Source: Cladorhizidae sp. MBARI D1340-BT2 (taxonomy: Eukaryota; Porifera; Demospongiae; Poecilosclerida; Cladorhizidae). From it: a stretch of DNA of 64,000 bases. The stretch spans positions 4,047,272 to 4,111,271 of the forward strand of contig JAQNBH010000011.1 of assembly GCA_028752905.1 (NCBI GenBank). The letters run 5' to 3'. Position numbers and translations under genes: made by a program. The notes under the pieces are model-generated. The model was given only the letters and a program-made list of their open reading frames with translations. It was not told the DNA's origin and searched no databases. Below are positions 26,401-36,952 of the stretch, one piece after another. The stretch's first letter is position 1. Each line of letters begins with the position of its first letter.

Positions 26401-28190
26401 TAATACCAGTATTAAACTGTGTCCACTATGCTGATAATACCAGTAATAAAGTGTGTCCACTATGCTGATAATACCAGTAATAAACTGTGTCCACTATGCT
26501 GATAATACCAGTAATAAACTGTGTCTTCTATGATGATAATACCAGTAATAAACTGTGCCTCTATGCTGATAATACCAGTAATAAAGTGTGTCCACTATGC
26601 TGATAATACCAGTAATAAACTGTGTCCACTATGCTGATAATACCAGTAATAAACTGTGTTCTCTACGCTGATAATATCAGTAATAAACTGTGTCCTCTAA
26701 GCTGATAATACCAGTAATAAACTGTGTCCTCTATGCTGATAATACCAGTAATAAACTGTGCTGATAATACCAGTAATAAACTGTGTCCACTATGCTGATA
26801 ATACCAGTAATAAACTGTGCCCTCTGTGCTGATAATACCAGTAATAAACTGTGTCCACTATGCTGATAATACCAGTAATAAACTGTGTCCTCTATGATGA
26901 TAATACCAGTAATAAACTGTGTCCTCTATGCTGATAATACCAGTAATAAAGTGTGCCCTCTATGCTGATAATACCAGTAATAAACTGTGTCCACTATGCT
27001 GATAATACCAGTAATAAACTGTGTTCTCTATGCTGATAATACCAGTAATAAACTGTGTCCTCTATGCTGATAATACCAGTAATAAACTGTGTTCTCTATG
27101 CTGATAATACCAGTAATAAACTGTATCCTCTATGCTGATAATACCAGTAATAAAGTGTGTCCTCTATGTTGATAATACCAGTAATAAACTGTGCCCTCTA
27201 TGCTGATAATACCAGTAATAAACTGTGTCCACTATGCTGATAATACCAGTAATAAACTGTGTTCTCTATGCTGATAATACCAGTAATAAACTGTGTCCTC
27301 TATGCTGATAATACCAGTAATAAAGTGTGTTCCCTATGCTGATAATACCAGTAATAAACTGTGTCCTCTAAGCTGCTAATACCAGTAATAAAGTGTGTTC
27401 TCTATGCTAATAATACCAGTAATAAACTGTGCCCTCTATGCTGATAATACCAGTAATAAAGTGTGTCCTCTAAGCTGATAATACCAGTAATATAAACTGT
27501 GTCCTCTATGCTGATAATACCAGTAATAAACTGTGTCCTCTATGCCGATAATACCAGTAATAAAGTGTGTCCACTATGCTGATAATACCAGTAATAAACT
27601 GTGTCCTCTATGATGATAATACCAGTAATAAACTGTGTCCTCTACGCTGATAATACCAGTAATAAACTGTGCCCTCTATGCTGATAATACCAGTAATAAA
27701 GTGTGCCCTCTATGCTGATAATACCAGTAATAAAGTGTGTCCTCTATGCTGATAATACCAGTAATAAAGTGTGCCCTCTATGCTGATAATACCAGTAATA
27801 AACTGTGTCCACTATGATGATAATACCAGTAATAAACTGTGCCCTCTATGTTGATAATACCAGTAATAAACTGTGTCCTCTATGATGATAATACCAGTAA
27901 TAAACTGTGTCCACTATGCTGATAATACCAGTAATAAACTGTGTCCTCTATACTGATAATACCAGTAATAAACTGTGTCCTCTATGCTGATAATACCAGT
28001 AATAAAGTGTGTCCTCTATGCTGATAATACCAGTAATAAACTGTGTCCACTATGCTGATAATACCAGTAATAAACTGTGTCCACTATGCTGATAATACCA
28101 GTAATAAACTGTGCCCTCTATGCTGATAATACCAGTAATAAACTGTGTCCTCTATGATGATAATACCAGTAATAAACTGTGTGCTCTATG
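23490..28190. repeat. 34-bp minisatellite inside the transposon
   Basis: About 138 copies of a unit starting CCAGTAATAAACTGTGTCCT then CTATGCTGATAATA. Point variants alternate (CTCTATG/CACTATG, CTGTG/GTGTG, GCCC/GTCC). The first copy overlaps the end of the transposase reading frame. Confidence 0.95.
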
Positions 28191-28899
28191 CTGATGTAAT
28201 TCACTCCTGTAAATTGAGACAAGAATTTTATGAAGATTTCTGGTAAGGAATAGTTTCTCATGCTGAGTTCAGTGGTGCTCTTTTTGAACTGGAAATTAGG
28301 TATGGCGCGATTTACTCCAATGGCCGATATTATGCTAGTGCAAAATGTGTCCCTAGCTGACAAATGATGCTCGTGGATGATAACGGATGAACTACCGCTA
28401 AGCTTTATGGTCCTCTTACCCTCCTAACTAAAGTAAAATCCCTGGGGTTAAGTTATTAAAGAGGGTGTGGCCTTGGATTACAACCTTGAACCAAGTTCTG
28501 AAAGTCATCCGAAGCTAAGTTATGAGCCAAGGCGCAAACCTCTGCCGATAAATGATGACTTATGCTATTACAATTAGACATTACAATTAGGTATTACAAT
28601 TAGGTATTACAATTAGGTATTATATTATAATTACATATTAGAATTAGCTACAATCAATTAGCTACAATCAATTAGCTACAATCAATTAGCTACAATCAAT
28701 TAGCTAATACAATTAACTATTAGCTATTACAATCAATTAGCTATTACAGTTAACTATTACAATCAATTAGATATTACAATAAGCGATTACAAACTATTAG
28801 CTATTAAGTTTAGATATTACAATTAGCTATTGCAATCAATTAGCTATTAAGATTAGGTATTACAATTAGCTATTACAATTAATTAGCTATACAATTTTG

Positions 28900-29185
28900 T
28901 ATTGCACACTGTATGTATATCTTTTATCTGATAACTTCAAAAGGAGCTCGCTCATTTATGATCCTACGCTTTGTGCAAGTTCTTGCCGTGGATAAGAAAA
29001 TAGTTTTTCCTTAAACATCTCCCCCACTCACCCCTACCCCTAAAATTTTTGTACGAAACCCTCAATGGAAACCCTCAATGGAAACCCTCAATGTAATGGA
29101 CGAGTGTGTGTATGTAATCTCTTACACTGTCCCCTGTTGTCTTGCTGGATTAGCTGTCTACATTGCACTGAGCTGGTGCAGATAT
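28900..29185. other. Unique spacer, no gene
   Basis: Nothing codable is seen. Three copies of AATGGAAACCCTC lie at about 29062-29095. Confidence 0.5.
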
Positions 29186-29189
29186 CACA

Positions 29190-29496
29190 TTAGAGCAATG
29201 TTACATTAGAGCAATGTTACATTAGAGCAATGTTACAATAGAGCAATGTTCATTAGAGCAATGTTACATTAGAGCAATGTTACATTAGAGCAATGTTACA
29301 TTAGAGCAATGTTACAATAGAGCAATGTTCATTAGAGCAATGTTACATTAGAGCAATGTTACATTAGAGCAATGTTACATTAGAGCAATGTTACAATAGA
29401 GCAATGTTCATTAGAGCAATGTTACATTAGAGCAATGTTACATTAGAGCAATGTCACATTAGAGCAATGTTACATTAGAGCAATGTTACATTAGAG
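29190..29496. repeat. 16-bp minisatellite with a 79-bp super-period
   Basis: About 19 copies of TACATTAGAGCAATGT. A shortened unit (GTTCATTAG) and an ACAATAG variant recur every 79 bp, so a block of five units was duplicated. Confidence 0.9.
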
Positions 29497-29589
29497 GATG
29501 TGTTGATTGATCCTTCTATTGGTTTAAGCCTTATTTCAAAATGGTGGACAGAAACTCCCACCCCACCCACCCCAAAATATCACCAAACT

Positions 29590-30150
29590 CACCTCACCTA
29601 CAACTCGCCTCACCTACAACTCACCTCAGCTGTGACTCACCTCACCTGCAACTCACCTCAGCTGCAACTCACCTCAGCTGCAACTCACCTCAGCTGCAAC
29701 TCACCTCAGCTGTGACTCACCTCACCTGCAACTCACCTCAGCTGCAACTCACATCAGCTGCAACTCACCTCAGCTGCAACTCACATCAGCTGCAACTCAC
29801 CTCAGCTGTGACTCACCTCAGCTGTGACTCACCTCACCTGCAACTCACCTCAGCTGCAACTCACATCAGCTGCAACTCACCTCAGCTGTGACTCACCTCA
29901 GCTGCAACTCACCTCAGCTGTGACTCACCTCAGCTGTGACTCACCTCAGCTGTGACTCACCTCACCTGCAACTCACCTCAGCTGCAACTCACATCAGCTG
30001 CAACTCACCTCAGCTGTGACTCACCTCAGCTGCAACTCACCTCAGCTGCAACTCACATCAGCTGCAACTCACCTCAGCTGCAACTCACCTCACCTGCAAC
30101 TCACCTCAGCTGCAACTCACCTCAGCTACAACTCACCTCACCTGCATCCT
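29590..30150. repeat. 16-bp minisatellite rich in CAGCTG
   Basis: About 35 copies of CAGCTGCAACTCACCT with variants CAGCTGTGAC and CACCTGCAAC. Most units carry the palindromic E-box CAGCTG. Open frames are repeat artefacts. Confidence 0.93.
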
Positions 30151-30239
30151 AGATGTCGACCAGTAGCTTATCTTCGGATTATTTCAATCTCGTTTATCCC
30201 TCGCATAACTTTGCAGAATGAAGAAGTTGGTATTTGTTG

Positions 30240-31250
30240 ATGATGTAATCAGGCTAACACATCGTGCTGCACTATGAGCATGATGAATGACCCACATTCA
30301 GCTCTGCTAGGTTTGTGCAGTTCTCACTCCTGGCAACTGTTACCAAGTCCAAGGTAGGCTGCAGCTGATCCTCCACTAAAACATTTGCTGTTTGGTTGGT
30401 GGAGTTTTTCTGTGCAACTGCTATTAAGCGTTTGAAGGATGCTGTTGATGAGCCTACATAATGATAGCAACAAGCTAGATTGGTGTAGATAATGTGGTAT
30501 ACATGCATAGCAGCAGCAACAAGACATGGCAGCTGTTGATGGTAGTGTACAACAACAGTAAACAAGTTGGCCCTGGAGTCCCTGACGCTCACTCTTGGTC
30601 TAGTCTTCCACTGCCCAACTATAATACACAGAAAAGCCCTGGGCACCCTGAAGGGTGGGGGGGGGGGGGGATTAGTAGGCATTTAAAAACTTGTAGTTAC
30701 CACTTTATAGCTCCATAGATTCCACAAACTTCATGGTATGGACTTGATATATAGCTCAAAAGATAGGTCTCTCTGTGTGCTCTCTTTTGATACAAAAACA
30801 TTTTTCATAGATATAACTATACCCAAGTTACTGGAGCTAAAGTGGGGGGAACCTCAAAACCTGAGTCCTAATTTTGCAACACATTTTTCTGCAGATTACC
30901 AAGTGCTAGAGAACTGCACCAGTGGCTAGAGGAAGCCCTACTGCATACAAGGACTTTTTCATTAGGACTTTTTCATTAGGCACTAAAATTTGAGTACGTG
31001 GTCAAGCTGCTGTTGGAACATTTTCTTCAATTAAGGAAATAAAGGAAATAAGAGTGTACCCAGGCAGACCACAAACAGTTGATGATCCTTTACCATTTAT
31101 AATTTTGTACATCAAAATTGTACCTTTAAAAAATCTATATGTAATGTAATGAGTGGGATATGATTTTCAAGTGGTAAAGGGTCATCTACCTGATTTGGTC
31201 TACACGGCTTGTTTCCTTTCATTTTTCCTTTCATTTTTTCAGTCAATCCA
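30240..31250. other. Region with interspersed-repeat fragments, no host gene
   Basis: A minus-strand open frame (30272-30682) has no recognised domain. Its sequence around 30330-30420 resembles 1590-1650 and, inverted, 31400-31540, suggesting a dispersed repeat family. The segment 30685-30835 matches 40436-40560. A G-run lies at 30658-30670. Imperfect inverted arms at 31065-31105 and 31170-31205 (GATGATCCTTTACCA against GGTAAAGGGTCATC) suggest a small foldback element. Confidence 0.5.
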
Positions 31251-31255
31251 ATGTT

Positions 31256-31282
31256 GTTGCTGTTGTTGTTGTTGTTGTTGCT
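31256..31282. repeat. (TTG)n microsatellite
   Basis: A run of about eight TTG triplets within unassigned sequence. Confidence 0.85.
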
Positions 31283-31674
31283 TTTCAGAATGTTTCAACA
31301 TTAGGACATGGGAAAACTTCACAGCAGAACCAAACAGCAAAAATGAGCCACTCTTTCAGAAGACTTTATATAAATTCCTATTGTTGTGCACCAGCAAATG
31401 CCACGCTTTGTTGTCTTTTATTAGCGCTATTAGAACCAGCCAGAGATCAGCTGCAGCTCCTTCAAGGACTTTGCAAGAGGGCAAGAGTTGCACATGAGAA
31501 CTCTAGAACTCACCAAACAGCAGATGTTACTCTGTGCCATGTTTATGGATAAAGTGCACACACGTACATTTTCTATTTCCTTGATTTTTACAAAACATTT
31601 TTTGAAAGTAGGTCAACAGTCCACTCAGATTAAGCTGCACAGAATAGCTCGTGTTTTGAAGCAAGACGGGTTAT

Positions 31675-32280
31675 AGAACAGCGAGGTGTGTTGCTTGCCT
31701 GGTTATAGAACAGCGAGGTGTGTTGCTTGACTGGTTATAGAACAGCGAGGTGTGTTGCTTGCCTGGTTATAGAACAGCGAGGTGTGTTGCTTGACTGGTT
31801 ATAGAACAGCGAGGTGTGTTGCTTGCCTGGTTACAGAACAGCGTGGTATGTTGCTTGACTGGTTATAGAACAGCGTGGTGTGTTGCTTGCCTGGTTATAG
31901 AACAGCGTGGTATGTTGCTTGACTGGTTATAGAACAGCGTGGTGTGTTGCTTGCCTGGTTACAGAACAGCATGGTGTGTTGCTTGTCTGGTTATAGAACA
32001 GCATGGTATGTTGCTCGACTGGTTATAGAACAGCATGGTGTGTTGCTTGACTGGTTATAGAACAGCGAGGTGTGTTGCTTGACTGGTTATAGAACAGCGA
32101 GGTGTGTTGCTTGCCTGGTTATAGAACCGCGAAGTGTGTTGCTTGCCTGGTTATAGAACAGCGAGGTGTGTTGCTTGCCTGGTTACAGAACAGCATGGTG
32201 TGTTGCTTGATTGGTTATAGAACAGCGTGGTGTGTTGCTTGCCTGGTTATAGAACAGCGAGGTGTGTTGCTTCGTTGCTT
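31675..32280. repeat. 32-bp minisatellite with alternating dimers
   Basis: About 19 copies of a unit with GGTTATAGAACAGCGAGGTG then TGTTGCTTGCCT. Units ending GCCT and GACT alternate strictly over much of the array, giving a 64-bp higher-order unit. Confidence 0.92.
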
Positions 32281-32309
32281 CATTGACAACAAATGCAACT
32301 AATACCTTT

Positions 32310-32650
32310 TCCCTGCAATCAAGAAAATGATTAGTCATGGACGTGCATTTAGCATTTGAGATTTCTGTACTAATATTTCTCTACGAGTAGACTTGTGGTA
32401 TGCCAGTAATGTAAGGGGAGGATGGTTGGGGGGGGGAAGAGATTCTTGAAGACGAACCGCAAGATTTAAGGATTCGGGGCTCACTGGGAACTTTTTAATA
32501 GTCAGTAGTAGCCCAAAGCATCATTGAAGCTTCTGTGCGAGCTTTAGCTGTGGTGCGTTTTATTTTGTTCCTTTCCACCCTTTTAAAAAGTGGGTCAAAC
32601 ATGTTGGGAGTGCCAGCACACTCCCTGATAATGGTGGTCGATAGACAACA
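32310..32650 (+). mobile_element. Second copy of the dispersed element seen at 320-1660
   Basis: It shares TAGTCATGGACGTGCATT, a central TGGGAA block and AAAAGTGGGTCA, in the same order. It lacks the 20-bp minisatellite. No coding capacity is evident. Confidence 0.55.
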
Positions 32651-32864
32651 TGCACTTTTTCATTTCATTATTTAACTTCCACTAACTGCAGGAGAAGTGA
32701 CAAGAGAAGTCACTTCCACAGGAAGTGCTCAGATTATTTTTTTAATTGTGCCTGAATATGGTAATGCTTGTTCAACAACCTTGTTGCCATGGAAATCTAT
32801 GTGACCATGGCGAGTAAAAAAATAATAATTAAAAAAAAATTTACGCGTAATTTTCTATCCACAG

Positions 32865-32928
32865 GCAATGCAGCTAAATACCTGCTCAACAAGTCTAACC
32901 TGTCTGTCGAGCAGCTCCACCATATATG
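32865..32928 (+). CDS. Exon: central helix of the second EH domain
   Basis: This 64-base exon has acceptor TATCCACAG and donor ATATG|GTAAGTG. It completes the Gly codon begun 28.6 kb upstream and reads NAAKYLLNKSNLSVEQLHHI plus the first two bases of a Trp codon. It matches the EH consensus for this part of the fold: Gly, Ala, Leu, a Lys-Ser pair, Leu, Leu, Ile, Trp. Because it is so short and lies so far from its upstream partner, gene predictors would easily miss it. Phase agreement on both sides and the family match make the call strong. Confidence 0.87.
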
Positions 32929-33284
32929 GTAAGTGCCAATGCAGTAGTGTTTATGAGGCTCATGTGAGTCTGTCTTGTACATACCACCAGCCCCTGTGCA
33001 AGGAAGACTGGTTTGAGGAGGTTTTTATCATCACTTATAGCATTATTTTTTCATGACATTTCTAATGCGTGAATCTATCGTCTATGCTGAAGTCGACTCT
33101 GAGCATGCCCAAATGAAAATTGAACTTGGAATGAATTTATTGTCAGTAATTTGTCAGCTCCTGGCCCAAGCAATGGTGTCAGGCACCGAGCTACCCATCC
33201 CAACAGAAGCTAGCAGAGTTATGGAGGCAGAGTTTCTTAAGGATTTTCAACAACTGGTTGAAATACTGTAGGTTCAAAATAGCT

Positions 33285-34280
33285 CCATGGGGACACACAC
33301 TAGACCAACATCACACTGGGTTGAGGCAGGTAGAATTAGGTGGACCATAGCTCTATGGGGACACACACTAGAACACCATTGGGTTGAGGCAGGTTGAAGT
33401 AGGCTGACAATAGCTCTATGGGTACACACACTGGACCAACATCACACTGGGTTGAAGATGGCTGAAAATAGCTATATGGGTACACACACTGGACCAACAT
33501 CACACTGGGTTGAAGTAGGTTGACAATAGGTTTATGGGTACACACACTAGACCAACATCACACTGGATTGTGGCAGGTTGAAGTAGGTTGACAATAGCTC
33601 TATGGGGACACACACTGGAGCAACATCACACTTAGGTTGACAATAGCTCTATGGGGACACACACTGGACCAACACCACACTGGGTTGAGGCAGGTTGAAG
33701 TAGGTTGACAGTAGCTCTATGGGGGCACACACTGGAGCAACACCACACTGGGTTGAGACAGGTTGAAGTAGGTTGACAGTAGCTCTATGGGGACACACAC
33801 TGGAGCAACACCACACTGGGTTGAGACAGGTTGAAGTAGGCTGACAATAGCTCTATGGGTACACACACTGGACCAACATCACACTGGGTTGAAGATGGCT
33901 GAAAATAGCTATATGGGTACACACACTGGACCAACATCACACTGGGTTGAAGTAGGTTGACAATAGGTTTATGGGTACACACACTGGACCAACATCACAC
34001 TGGATTGTGGCAGGTTGAAGTAGGTTGACAATAGCTCTATGGGGACACACACTGGAGCAACATCACACTGGGTTGAAGTAGGCTGACTAGCTCTATGGGG
34101 ACACCCTGGAGCAACACCACACTGGGTTGAGACAGGTTGAAGTAGGTTGACAGTAGCTCTATGGGGACACACACTGGAGCAACACCACACTGGGTTGAGG
34201 CAGGTTGAAGTAGGTTGACAGTAGCTCTATGGGGACACACACTGGAGCAACATCACACTGGGTTGAGCAGGTTGAAGTAT
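33285..34280. repeat. Minisatellite of about 68 bp, family A
   Basis: About 15 copies with AGCTCTATGGGGACACACAC, TGGACCAACATCACACTGGG and TTGAAGTAGGTTGACA. A 437-bp block containing a GAAGATGGCTG variant occurs twice (from about 33421 and 33858). The same family occurs in intron 6 at 41756-42425. Confidence 0.92.
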
Positions 34281-35560
34281 CTGTCTACAGTATTTCATAC
34301 AGAAGAGGTGTAGGAAGGATCCCGTGGGAGCCAGGGATACCCCACCCCTACCCAAGAATTTCATTTAAATTTACAACGCTAAATATTGGATATTCAGCAT
34401 CAGTACATAGATAGTTCCAGAGGATGCTTTCTTGTGAAAAGTAAACCAGTTCTATCTTCAGAATTCTCCTGAGCCAAGCTCTAGTTGTTCCTGTAATACA
34501 CTAGAAGCAAACTAAGAACATGGTTCTAGCTTTTGGCAGACTCTGTCTAGCCTGGGCACTAACATTGCCATGGCAAACACCTTCTCTCTGCATGAAAGGT
34601 AACGGTGTAGAGGAACTTGTAGGAGCCTGTGCTGTGTGCAATGCCAAAGCATTGGGCACTTTTGCTCGGCCTTGAATCAATCTCGGAGAAAGAAAGTGAA
34701 AGTAAGAAAGAAATTCCTGTAGGCGGACTCATGACTTCCTCTGTCCAGTATGAATTGTTTTGTGCAGTTCCTCCCCACACACACACACACGGACATGCAG
34801 CAGGTCAGGTGGCAGTGGACAATGGCTCACTTAGAAAGTCCATTAGTTAATGCGTCTTCGATCAGCAATAGCAGAAGCTCTGTGCATTTCTAGGCTATTG
34901 AATAGAAATTAAAAGTAAAAAAAAAAAAACCCCCAGAAAAAGTGTACACAAATGAGAAGGAAGATATAATGTGTTCATTCACAACACCAGTGGCAAGGGA
35001 GAAGAGCTGGCTTGGAGAAGAGCTGGCAAGAGCTGGCTTGGAGAAAGCTGGCTTGGAGAAGAGATGGCTTGGAGAATGTAAGAGTATGAACCAGGTCCTT
35101 GTTGGACCTGACCTACTTGGCTGAGAAATATGACCCCTAGTCAAATTGGGCAACTGAAAAGAAGGGAAGAAGAAAAGGAAAAAATTCAGTTAGCACTATA
35201 TATAAGCACAGACAAGACAAAGTAACACAGTATATATTAACTATAATAAACCACTTCAAACCACTTCAACCACTTAAAACACAACTTAAAACACAACTAG
35301 AACCCCCAAAAAGTAAATAAATGAAAAATAATTAACGATACAAATTAACGATACATAAAAATAATTAACAATAAATAACAATGAATACAAATAACAACAA
35401 TAAATAATGATAATAATTAGCAAAATTTAATTAACAATAAAAAAATTATCTGCAGCCTTCTTGTTCTAATGGTAGAATTGTTAAAAAAAAAGTAGTACTT
35501 GAAAAAAGAAGTATTAATTTCATATTCAGTATTCAGATTTAGTGACATAACACTGCCCAC
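34281..35560. other. Unique and A-rich intron sequence, no gene
   Basis: 34281-34990 has no supported exon. A short GAGAAGAGCTGGCTTG repeat lies at 34998-35085. 35200-35450 is A-rich with AATTAACAATA-type drift. Confidence 0.55.
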
Positions 35561-35564
35561 ACAA

Positions 35565-35878
35565 GGTAAAGGATACCGCAAGGTAAAGGTTGCACAAAGG
35601 TCACACAAGGTAAAGGAAGAGTCACAAGGTAAAAGTCACAAGGTAAAGGGTGACACAAGGTTAAAAGGTAAAAGTCACACAAGGTAAAGGGTGGCACAAG
35701 GTAAAAGTCACAAGGTAAAGGGTGACACAAGGCAAAGGGTGACACAAGATTAAGGTCACACAAGGTAAAAGGTAAAAGTCACACAAGGTAAAGGAAGGTA
35801 AAGGGCGAAACAAGATAAAAGTCGGCACAAGGTAAAGGGTGACACAAGGTAAAGGATGACACAAGGTAAAGGTCACAC
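35565..35878. repeat. ACACAAGGTAAAGGGTG array (17 bp, minus sense)
   Basis: About 17 copies of ACACAAGGTAAAGGGTG and shortened forms. Its reverse complement CCTTTACCTTGTGT is the unit found on the plus strand at 36690-36950, so the two arrays are inverted relatives. Confidence 0.9.
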
Positions 35879-36079
35879 ACCAGACATTAATTAAGGAATT
35901 AGCTGCGAGTTATTATTTACTTTCTCCCCTCCCCAGCTTGGAGTGGACCATCATCCACAGATAACCATAACGAGTTTAGTGTTAACCACCCACCTCAGAT
36001 GATGACACTAACTAAACTTAACTCTACTCACAATACGTAGCTCATGGATCATACTTCAGAAACATTTGTTAAAGTAATA

Positions 36080-36690
36080 TGTCGTGTGTTTGCAGGACAC
36101 CTACCTTGTGTATGCAGGACACCTACCTTGTGTATGCAGGACACCTACCTTGTGTATGCAGGACACCTACCTTGTGTATGCAGGACACCTACCTTGTGTA
36201 TGCAGGACACCTACCTTGTGTATGCAGGACACCTACCTTGTGTATACAGGACACCTACCTTGTGTTTGCAGGACACCTACCTTGTGTATACAGGACACCT
36301 ACCTTGTGTTTGCAGGACACCTACCTTGTGTATGCAGGACACCTACCTTGTGTATGCAGGACACCTACCTTGTGTATGCAGGACACCTACCTTGTGTATG
36401 CAGGACACCTACCTTGTGTATGCAGGACACCTACCTTGTGTATGCAGGACACCTACCTTGTGTATGCAGGACACCTACCTTGTGTATGCAGGACACCTAC
36501 CTTGTGTATGCAGGACACCTACCTTGTGTATGCAGGACACCTACCTTGTGTATGCAGGACACCTACCTTGTGTATGCAGGACACCTACCTTGTGTATGCA
36601 GGACACCTACCTTGTGTATGCAGGACACCTACCTTGTGTATGCAGGACACCTACCTTGTGTATACAGGACACCTACCTTGTTTCATCCTT
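36080..36690. repeat. 22-bp array resembling the intron 2 splice acceptor
   Basis: About 27 copies of TGTATGCAGGACACCTACCTTG. Each reads like a pyrimidine tract followed by GCAG|GACA. All three plus-strand frames are open, giving artefact open frames. It ends in related CCTTTACCTTGTGT units leading into the exon acceptor at 36952. Confidence 0.94.
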
Positions 36691-36952
36691 TACTTTGTGT
36701 ATAGAACACATACCTTGAGTCACCCTTTACCTTGTGTATAGAACACTTATCTTGACTCATCTTTTACCTTGTGTATATAGCACATCTACATACCTTGGGC
36801 CAACTTTTACCTTGTGTATGCAGGACACCTACCTTGTGTTACCCTTTACCTTGTGTATACACCTTGTGTCGCCCTTTACCTTGTGTATACACCTTGTGTT
36901 GTCCTTTACCTTGTGTATACATCTTGTGTCACCCTTTACCTTGTGTATACAG
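36691..36952. repeat. CCTTTACCTTGTGTATA array running into the exon acceptor
   Basis: Degenerate units, about 29 bp in the last part (CCCTTTACCTTGTGTATACA then CCTTGTGTC), continue to the acceptor TTGTGTATACAG. The exon border is itself one copy of the unit. Confidence 0.85.

Larger units (their letters stand above)
22326..28565 (+). mobile_element. Pogo/Tigger-like DNA transposon with an internal minisatellite
   Basis: Terminal inverted repeats start GCATAAGTCATCGATTATCG on the left. The right end ends GATAAATGATGACTTATGC, the near-complement. Both are flanked by a TA duplication (22324-22325 and 28566-28567), as expected for Tc1/mariner-pogo elements. The left part carries the broken transposase. 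About 4.7 kb of the 6.24 kb is a 34-bp minisatellite expanded inside the element. The element is non-autonomous as it stands. Confidence 0.85.
21995..28900. repeat. ATTACAATTAG-type array interrupted by a transposon
   Basis: Short units such as TTAGCTATTACAATCAATTA fill 21995-22325 and resume at 28566-28900. The interruption is the pogo-like element 22326-28565. Removing the element and one TA restores a normal unit, so this is one array with an insertion. Confidence 0.85.
4222..32864 (+). other. Intron 1, about 28.6 kb plus an unsized gap
   Basis: Inferred from phase-compatible exons at both ends (GTAAGT donor, CCACAG acceptor). It interrupts the EH domain at a Gly codon. Contents are listed separately: repeats, a pogo-like transposon, foldback elements and a sequence gap. 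Confidence 0.8.

Noticed and set aside
21930..29060. Outer G-rich and C-rich patches as ends of a larger transposon
   Set aside because: The similarity is limited to low-complexity G/C runs with no clear target duplication. The inner TA-flanked ends at 22326 and 28565 explain the insertion fully.
36044..36741. Three overlapping plus-strand proteins of 206-224 residues
   Set aside because: All three frames of a 22-bp repeat are open and encode the same 22-residue cycle. Only the last part, linked in frame to the EH exon, is kept as an alternative-splice idea.
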